A stretch of 10,963 nucleotides of DNA. Source: an uncultured bacterium (GTDB lineage Bacteria; Bacteroidota; Ignavibacteria; Kapaibacteriales; UBA4661). A program made the translations under genes and the position numbers. The stretch is taken from assembly GCA_937899715.1 (NCBI GenBank), contig CALCNX010000008.1:1-10963 (forward strand). Direction: 5' to 3'. The notes below the pieces were generated by a model. It saw only the letters and a program-made list of their open reading frames with translations. It made no database searches and was not told the DNA's origin. The first letter of the stretch is position 1. Each line of letters opens with the position of its first letter. This document shows, in pieces, positions 7,101-10,963 of the stretch.

Positions 7101-7448
7101 TCCGACCCCGTTACCAAATGGCAGCGCAAATCTATCGTTCTGATGAGCGAGGGTAATTATTCCAACGCGCATGGTTTCCCGTACAGCTACCGCACTCTGG
7201 GGCTTGGGAAACTTGTAGGAACGCCAGTGGCAGGAACGGCGACATCGGTTTGGTGGGAAACGCAACAGGATAATACACTCGTCTTCGGTATTCCGGAAAT
7301 CGGCAAACACGACGTGAACGGAAAATATCTGGAGAATCAGCAACTGGAGCCGGATGTGTTAATCTACAACGACCCCGAAAGCGTTTCGCGTGGACGCGAT
7401 ATGCAATTGGAAAAAGCGATTGAAGTGCTGTTGCAAGAGTTGAAGTAA
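4137..7448 (+). CDS. Exported tricorn-like protease (S41 family)
   Basis: A 1103-residue serine protease, expected to cut short peptides inside a large ring-like assembly; its signal peptide (1-35, cleavage after MAAFA) places it in the periplasm or outside. The order matches archaeal tricorn: PD40/WD40-like beta-propeller blades with repeated SPDG/SPDS turns from about 45 to 320; a second propeller to about 720, interrupted by a Lys/Asp-rich insertion at 582-617; the C1 domain about 730-810; PDZ about 820-890; and the C2 catalytic core 923-1103. Catalytic residues map to Ser789-His790 (NASHTG), Ser1009 (GNYSNAHGF) and Glu1066 (YLENQQLEPDV). Their spacing equals that recalled for Thermoplasma tricorn (Ser745, His746, Ser965, Glu1023) to within one residue, so it should be active. 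The acidic residue giving tricorn its basic P1 preference (Asp936) aligns without gaps to Phe980. ATG 4137 is chosen because the signal peptide begins there and the upstream frame runs into a repeat. It has no Shine-Dalgarno and appears monocistronic. Confidence 0.93.
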   Translation: MKTHLLLRRFLATVSTLMLIAVCLVALFPPMAAFAESPLWMRYPSLSPDGTTICFSYKGDLWLVPSTGGRAVQLTQHEAHDMRPVWSPDSKQIAFASDRHGNMDVFVIPASGGAAKRLTFHSNAEYPTSFTPDGKNVVFYASRLDNASNAQFPNGYMSELYSVSVQGSQPKQILTTPAQDAVYNSSGTMLLFHDKKSPEDEWRKHHTSSVTRDIWSWEAKSGKYTKLTAFAGEDRNPVWSPDNTEVLYLSEQSGTFNVWKFSLANPAQPTQITSHSKHPVRFLSIAQNGTICYGFNGEIYTKAPSEQEGKKLAVEILTEDKKNAQKFQAITGGATDFAVSPNGKEVAFVVRGEIFVSAVDYDITKRITTTSEQERSVSFSPDGRSLLYAGERDGSWNIYQTTIARSKEDEPYFYKSTVLKEEALLAAPEEEFQPQYSPDGSEVAYLHERNALKVFNLKTKQTRLVLESSKNYSYADGDISFDWSPDGAWLVCTTLGKEQNIGEVMLVDAAGKKAPVNLTQSGYDDNAPKWGMNGAMMLWSSSKNGLKSHGSQGWQQDVYGMFFTQEAFDRFQLTREELDALKAKEAAEKKSDKADDKKDDKKDDKAAKPAKKPLELDLSSTEERTVRMTVHSSTLADYVLSPDGERLYYLCAFEKGFDVWVQKLRDKETKLLTKLDAQGGGSLQQSNDGKYLFVLTGGAAGAIVRIDTASGQQKRISLRGESTLNAAAEREYMFEHIWRQMFKKFYRVDMQGVDWAAYKREYAKYLPHISNNWEFSEMMSELLGELNASHTGCRLTLRFDAENSDQTAALGAFYDDTYTGGGLKIAEVMEKSPLDRANLRIKAGMVIEKIDGIAITPKEDAAALLNRKADKPTLLSVFDPASGKRWEETVKPISLAQEAELTYQRWIQARREQTERLSKGRIGYVHIRSMSDAQFRPFYADLMGRYADKDAIIVDTRYNGGGWLHEDLVTLLSGKRYATFLPRGQQIGSDPVTKWQRKSIVLMSEGNYSNAHGFPYSYRTLGLGKLVGTPVAGTATSVWWETQQDNTLVFGIPEIGKHDVNGKYLENQQLEPDVLIYNDPESVSRGRDMQLEKAIEVLLQELK
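5919..5951 (+). repeat. In-frame 12-bp tandem repeat encoding Asp-Asp-Lys-Lys
   Basis: The units GACGACAAAAAA, GACGATAAGAAA and GACGACAAA follow one another in frame within the Lys/Asp-rich insertion of the tricorn-like protein. They encode DDKK, DDKK, DDK. The charged, low-complexity segment is probably a flexible loop projecting from the second propeller, and the repeat could vary in length between strains. Confidence 0.6.
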
Positions 7449-7464
7449 TAACCGAACATTATGA

Positions 7465-7541
7465 GGACTTTCGCAAAGGTAAGGTGCAAGGAGCGGGTAA
7501 CACACCCTTGCCCATAAAAATCCACCTCTTTGCGAAAGTTC
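7465..7541. repeat. 77-bp imperfect palindrome downstream of the tricorn gene
   Basis: GGACTTTCGCAAAGGT (7465-7480) is matched by the reverse complement of ACCTCTTTGCGAAAGTTC (7524-7541), with two bases extra and one mismatch. A smaller hairpin sits inside: GCAAGG at 7486-7491 against CCTTGC at 7506-7511, or alternatively GGGT with ACCC. It begins 16 nt after the tricorn stop and could act as a transcript-end structure. Its sequence is unrelated to the other two palindromes. There is no T tract directly after the outer stem, so a classical terminator is doubtful. Confidence 0.6.
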
Positions 7542-7607
7542 TCTCTGTGGTGATACCCGCAGTTTCACATAACAACAAAGTTTTTTACGTTATTCGTCTC
7601 AAATGCT

Positions 7608-8552
7608 ATGAAAATTTTATACACAAGCACATTTGTTATTGCGCACACATTTTTTTGTGCTGCTGCTTTTTGTGCTTCCGCATCTGCCGCACCAATAGAT
7701 TCTTCCGACCGTGCCCGCGCGAATACTTTTTTCCAACAACAAGACTGGAAAAATGCCGCGCAGAGTTATCGCGCTATCGTGAAGGAAGAGCCGAAGAATG
7801 GCGGGGCGTGGTTTCGGCTTGGGATTGCGCTGCACGGCGAGGGAAAATACAAGGACGCTGTCGAACCCTACGAACAAGCGATTGCGCTCAATGTTCAGAC
7901 GACCACCGCTACGTTTCGTCTTGCTCGCGTCTATGCGATGCTAAAGCAAAAAGAAAAATCCTTCGCTGCATTGGAGAAAATTGTTCAGGGCGGCTTTGCG
8001 GTTTCACGCGAGGGCTTGACAATGGAATCTGACTTCGACGCTCTTCGCAGCGAATCACGCTTCGCCAAAATCACCACCGCCGCCGAAAAAAATCTTTGCG
8101 CGGCGTGTGATGCCGTGCCGGAGAACAGGCAATTCGATTTTTGGGTTGGGGAGTGGGATGTACGTCCCTACGCCACACTAAACGCACAGCCGACAGCACG
8201 GAGCATCATTGAAAAAGCAAACGGAAATTGTACGATTGTCGAAAATTACTACACCAAAGGCGGCTACGTAGGCAAAAGTTTCAACATTTACGATGCCGTG
8301 CAGCACAAGTGGCGGCAGTTTTGGAATGACAACGGCGGCACGGTGGTTGAATTTTTCGGTGAGTACGATGCGGCGGAAAAAGCACTCAAGTACCGCAGCG
8401 AATCGGTCAATGCTCAAGGGCAAAAGCAAATGGGGAAGATGACATTTTACCATCTCAGCGCGGACAAGGTGCGGCAGCTTTGGGAAATTTCGACCGATGC
8501 CGGTACAACGTGGACGGTTGCCTTCGACGGGCTGTACACGCGGAGGAAGTAG
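7608..8552 (+). CDS. Exported TPR protein with C-terminal FWVGEWDV-type domain
   Basis: A 314-residue protein. Residues 1-28 form a signal peptide ending in an Ala/Ser-rich stretch (CASASAAP), so it is probably periplasmic. TPR units lie at about 33-66 (ANTFFQQQDWKNAAQSYRAIVKEEP split over the unit), 67-100 (GAWFRLGIALHGEGKYKDA, then VEPYEQAIAL) and 101-131. Residues 164-167 form CAAC, just before the C-terminal domain (about 175-312), which opens with FDFWVGEWDV and ends with TTWTVAFDGLYTRR. This opening resembles DUF1579-like and lipocalin-like beta-barrel proteins of unknown function, in which it marks the first strand. ATG 7608 starts the signal peptide; there is no Shine-Dalgarno. The 159-nt gap to the tricorn gene, holding a palindrome, argues for separate transcription. 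The reaction or ligand is unknown. Confidence 0.88.
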   Translation: MKILYTSTFVIAHTFFCAAAFCASASAAPIDSSDRARANTFFQQQDWKNAAQSYRAIVKEEPKNGGAWFRLGIALHGEGKYKDAVEPYEQAIALNVQTTTATFRLARVYAMLKQKEKSFAALEKIVQGGFAVSREGLTMESDFDALRSESRFAKITTAAEKNLCAACDAVPENRQFDFWVGEWDVRPYATLNAQPTARSIIEKANGNCTIVENYYTKGGYVGKSFNIYDAVQHKWRQFWNDNGGTVVEFFGEYDAAEKALKYRSESVNAQGQKQMGKMTFYHLSADKVRQLWEISTDAGTTWTVAFDGLYTRRK

Positions 8553-8586
8553 ACATTCCCAGGTAATTGTGATAAATAACAAAAAC

Positions 8587-8621
8587 AAACGCCCTCCGAA
8601 CACGAAGTTCGGCGGGCGTTT
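8587..8621. terminator. Bidirectional terminator between convergent genes
   Basis: AAACGCCC (8587-8594) pairs with GGGCGTTT (8614-8621) and CCGAAC (8596-8601) with GTTCGG (8607-8612), with one T-C mismatch between the two stems and a 5-nt loop ACGAA. It lies 35 nt after the TPR gene stop on the plus strand and 35 nt after the IPT/TIG gene stop on the minus strand. The A-rich run on its left (AATAACAAAAACAAA) becomes the U tract for minus-strand transcripts; in the plus direction the T run is only TTTA. Confidence 0.85.
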
Positions 8622-8655
8622 ATGGTCTGTATGATTACGTGTTTGGTCTTGGGTT

Positions 8656-10963
8656 CTATTGCTTAACAAAGCGGAGCGCCTGTTTGAGCACACCATCGGA
8701 CAATGCCACGGTGTAAGCACCGGACGGCAAGTCCCGAACGTCCACATTCGCTTGGAGAGTGCCCCCAATGGACTGTCCGGTAAGCACAAGCACCGTTTGA
8801 CCAAGTGCGTTCATCACCACCAGATTGACCGTACGACCATCACCAAAGCCCGTGCCCGTAACCGTTACCGACTCATTCGCCGGATTCGGATACACGCCGA
8901 CGGACATTGATTCTTGTATGCCAACCTTTTCAGCAACGATGCCAGGCACAGGCGGTGCAGCAAAGCTTGGCAGAACCGTAAAGCCCGAACGCATCGCAAC
9001 ACCGTTCGGTGTCACCACTCGTATCACACCCGATGCCGCATTGGTCGGCACTTCCACCGTGATTTTACCAGAGTGGATGACCGTGAACGGCACCGATGCA
9101 CTGCCCATAAACACCTGCGTTGCACCCGTGAAGTACGTGCCGAGTATCGTTACGGTCTGCCCCGGCGATGCCGATGCAGGCGAGAACGACGTAATCGTCG
9201 GCAACGGATTCGGCAGATAGGTGAAGCCCGTCTTGCTTGCCGAGCCGCTTGGCGTTGTAACCGCCACACTGCCCGAAGCACCTGCCCCCACAAGAGCTGT
9301 GATGCGGCTTGCATTCACCACCGTGAAGGATTGTGCCGAAGTGCCGCCGAAGGTTACTTGCGTTGCGCCCGTGAAGTTGCTACCGTTGATGGTAACGACC
9401 GTTCCAGTGGTCGCAATAGCTGGGGAGAACGTCGTCAGCGTCGGTGACGGCGGCGGAGTCGGGAAGGTAAAGTTGAGCGACGACGTAGCGGTTCCGCCCG
9501 AAGCCACGACCTGTACTTTGCCCGTCGTACCCGCAGCAACAACTGCCGTGATTTGTGTCGGAGAATCCACCGTAAAGGACGTTGCGCTTGCGCTGCCAAC
9601 TTTCACCGATGTTACGCCCGTGAACTCTGTTCCCAGAATCGTCACGGTCGTGCCAGCCGCACCCGTTGTAGGCGTGAACGCGCTGATGGTTGGCGGTGGG
9701 AAGTAGGTAAAGCTCATCGTGGAGGTTGTCACACCTGCCGGGGTATAAACCGTAATCTTACCGGAGTTTCCACCATTGACCTTGACTTTCAGCTGCGTCG
9801 GGGTCATGGATTGAATGATACCGGTGATTGGCGGCGCATCGCCAATACGGACGGCGGTTGTGTACCAATCAGCGCCTTGGAAATTCAATCCTGTGATGGT
9901 AATAACCGTTCCGTCGGGTCCTTCGGTCGGGGTGAAGGAGGTGATAACGGGCGGATTCGGACGACCTGCACCCGGAGCATAGTAAATAAACTTCGAGCGT
10001 GAGCCAACGCCGCCCGGTCCGATGACCGTGACCGCGCCCGTGTTCCCGGAACCAACAACCGCTTGAATGCGAGTCGGGGAGACGACGGTGTAGGACGCGG
10101 CAACCATGTCACCAAATTTCACACCCGTTGCGCCCGTGAAGTTGATACCATCAATCGTAATGACATCACCGTCGGTTCCGCCGGAGAGCCAGAAGCCGTA
10201 GATGACCGGTGCCGGGATAAAGGTGAACGTCGCCAAATCATCCGTACATTGTGGCGTGGTCACACTGATACTACCCGTTAATGGCGTTCCCGTTGCCGGA
10301 AATGCTGTTATCTCCGTATCGGATACCACCACAAACGATGCAGCTGCTTTACCGTTAAATTTCACTGCCGTTGCGCCCGTGAAGTTGCTGCCCGTGATAA
10401 CGACCTGCGTTCCGGTGCTGGCACTCGTAGGAGCAAATGCCGTAATCAGGGGAGCCATATAGCAGAAGCCGTTGCGAACGCCGACATTGCCCGGAAGGGT
10501 CTCGACTCGCACGGCTCCGGTTGCACCTGCGCCAACGGTTGCTTGAATTTGTGTGGGCGAAATAACCGTGAAGGACGTTGCCGGAGTACCACCGAAATAG
10601 ACGCTTGAAGTCGTCCACTGCGTACCGTTAAGCGCTGTACCTTGGAAGTTTGCACCGTTAATGGTCACCACCGCGCCGGCATTCCCGGTGGTCGGGGTGA
10701 ACGAGCTGATGGTTGGGCGTGGAACGTAGGTGAAGCCTGGAAGGATAGCAAGCCCTTGCGCGTTGACGACCGTTACATCGCCCGTCGAACCATAATCCAC
10801 CGCTGCCGTTATGACGGAATCCGACACGACGGTCAACGATTTCGCCGGAGCGCCGCCGAAGAGTACGTTTTGCGTTCCGGTGAAGCCGAAGCCGTTAATG
10901 GTAACCACGGTTCCCGTCGTGCCCACTTGTGGCGTAAAATCAAGAATGTTCGGGCTGGAGGGT
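8656..10963 (-). CDS. Surface protein with at least eight IPT/TIG repeats and a T9SS type A sorting domain (5' end outside window)
   Basis: The minus-strand frame is open to the right edge. A GTG at 10926 could be read as a start, but the sequence continues upstream as PNILDFTPQV, which fits the opening of each repeat, so the gene really begins beyond the window. About 768 residues are visible. Eight immunoglobulin-like IPT/TIG units of roughly 80-89 residues follow one another, each with the pattern P-x-I-x-x-F-x-P, a Gly turn, VVTINGxNFTGAT, VxFGG, a SFTVVSxTxI strand and a closing GFTY-x-P. After a Pro/Ala linker, the last 81 residues (from VGVYPNPANESVTV to the end ALRFVKQ) are a type A T9SS C-terminal sorting domain, normally removed when the protein is attached to the cell surface or released. 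The likely role is an extracellular adhesin or structural protein; the ligand is unknown. It converges with the TPR gene. Confidence 0.9.
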   Translation of the reverse strand, partial: PSSPNILDFTPQVGTTGTVVTINGFGFTGTQNVLFGGAPAKSLTVVSDSVITAAVDYGSTGDVTVVNAQGLAILPGFTYVPRPTISSFTPTTGNAGAVVTINGANFQGTALNGTQWTTSSVYFGGTPATSFTVISPTQIQATVGAGATGAVRVETLPGNVGVRNGFCYMAPLITAFAPTSASTGTQVVITGSNFTGATAVKFNGKAAASFVVVSDTEITAFPATGTPLTGSISVTTPQCTDDLATFTFIPAPVIYGFWLSGGTDGDVITIDGINFTGATGVKFGDMVAASYTVVSPTRIQAVVGSGNTGAVTVIGPGGVGSRSKFIYYAPGAGRPNPPVITSFTPTEGPDGTVITITGLNFQGADWYTTAVRIGDAPPITGIIQSMTPTQLKVKVNGGNSGKITVYTPAGVTTSTMSFTYFPPPTISAFTPTTGAAGTTVTILGTEFTGVTSVKVGSASATSFTVDSPTQITAVVAAGTTGKVQVVASGGTATSSLNFTFPTPPPSPTLTTFSPAIATTGTVVTINGSNFTGATQVTFGGTSAQSFTVVNASRITALVGAGASGSVAVTTPSGSASKTGFTYLPNPLPTITSFSPASASPGQTVTILGTYFTGATQVFMGSASVPFTVIHSGKITVEVPTNAASGVIRVVTPNGVAMRSGFTVLPSFAAPPVPGIVAEKVGIQESMSVGVYPNPANESVTVTGTGFGDGRTVNLVVMNALGQTVLVLTGQSIGGTLQANVDVRDLPSGAYTVALSDGVLKQALRFVKQ
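8962..10953 (-). repeat. Array of eight IPT/TIG-encoding repeats
   Basis: Approximate unit boundaries on the minus strand are 10953-10720, 10719-10453, 10452-10213, 10212-9955, 9954-9697, 9696-9445, 9444-9205 and 9204-8962. Units are about 234-267 bp and diverged at DNA level, while sharing the protein pattern. Unit 2 carries an insertion after ANFQGTA, and unit 5 one after NFQGAD, both in the same loop. Unit 4 has lost the usual FTP opening (IYGFWLSGG). Confidence 0.8.

Noticed and set aside
7603..7611. Three-codon mini-frame ATG CTA TGA overlapping the TPR start
   Set aside because: The stop overlaps the ATG at 7608 in the manner of translational coupling, but so short a frame without a ribosome site is most likely chance.
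7484..8032. Plus-strand frame of 182 codons overlapping the TPR gene start
   Set aside because: It runs through the palindrome, is rich in Cys/Arg/Phe, and overlaps a gene with a clear signal peptide and TPRs in another frame.
8825..9706. Plus-strand frames opposite the IPT/TIG array that look repetitive (VVPV, APVKLLP)
   Set aside because: Their repetitiveness is the mirror of the IPT/TIG repeats on the minus strand.
10924..10926. GTG as the start of the IPT/TIG protein
   Set aside because: The frame continues upstream with the conserved repeat opening (PNILDFTP) to the window edge, so it is an internal valine.

Overview
The window looks like chromosomal DNA of a Gram-negative bacterium of the Bacteroidota/Chlorobiota/Ignavibacteria (FCB) group. 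The main evidence is a cell-surface protein built of IPT/TIG repeats that ends in a type A type IX secretion (T9SS) sorting domain. Further support comes from four other exported proteins in a row, a DUF2911 protein, a bacterial tricorn-like protease, and starts that mostly lack a Shine-Dalgarno sequence. The phylum-level placement is an inference; there is no rRNA or marker gene in the window.

Layout. Left edge: the 3' end of a small multi-pass membrane protein (2-325), then a class I SAM-dependent methyltransferase (349-1164). A 305-bp gap follows that is almost entirely repetitive: degenerate heptamer repeats, a 147-bp imperfect palindrome, then the same heptamers in inverse orientation. 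Next come two closely spaced genes that look co-transcribed: an exported protein with three rhodanese domains (1470-2669) and an exported DUF2911-TPR protein (2696-3889), followed by a terminator-like hairpin and a second, unrelated palindromic repeat (3951-4042). A large tricorn-type S41 peptidase (4137-7448) is followed by a third palindrome (7465-7541) and an exported TPR protein with a C-terminal FWVGEWDV-type domain (7608-8552). A strong hairpin at 8587-8621 separates this from a convergent minus-strand gene (8656-10963, 5' end outside the window) encoding at least eight IPT/TIG repeats plus a T9SS sorting domain.

How the parts may work together. From 1470 to the right edge every gene carries an export signal or, for the gene cut by the edge, a secretion-specific sorting domain. 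The region is therefore rich in envelope and secreted proteins: sulfur-transfer-like, TPR-scaffold, peptidase and surface-adhesion types. Only the 1470-3889 pair has operon-like spacing. I see no CRISPR array, tRNA, rRNA, transposase, phage gene or recognisable defence system, and no clear undescribed multi-gene system. The points most worth a second look are the composite repeat at 1142-1452, the three-rhodanese protein with only one catalytic cysteine, and the tricorn homologue, which keeps the catalytic tetrad with near-identical spacing but seems to have lost the acidic specificity residue.
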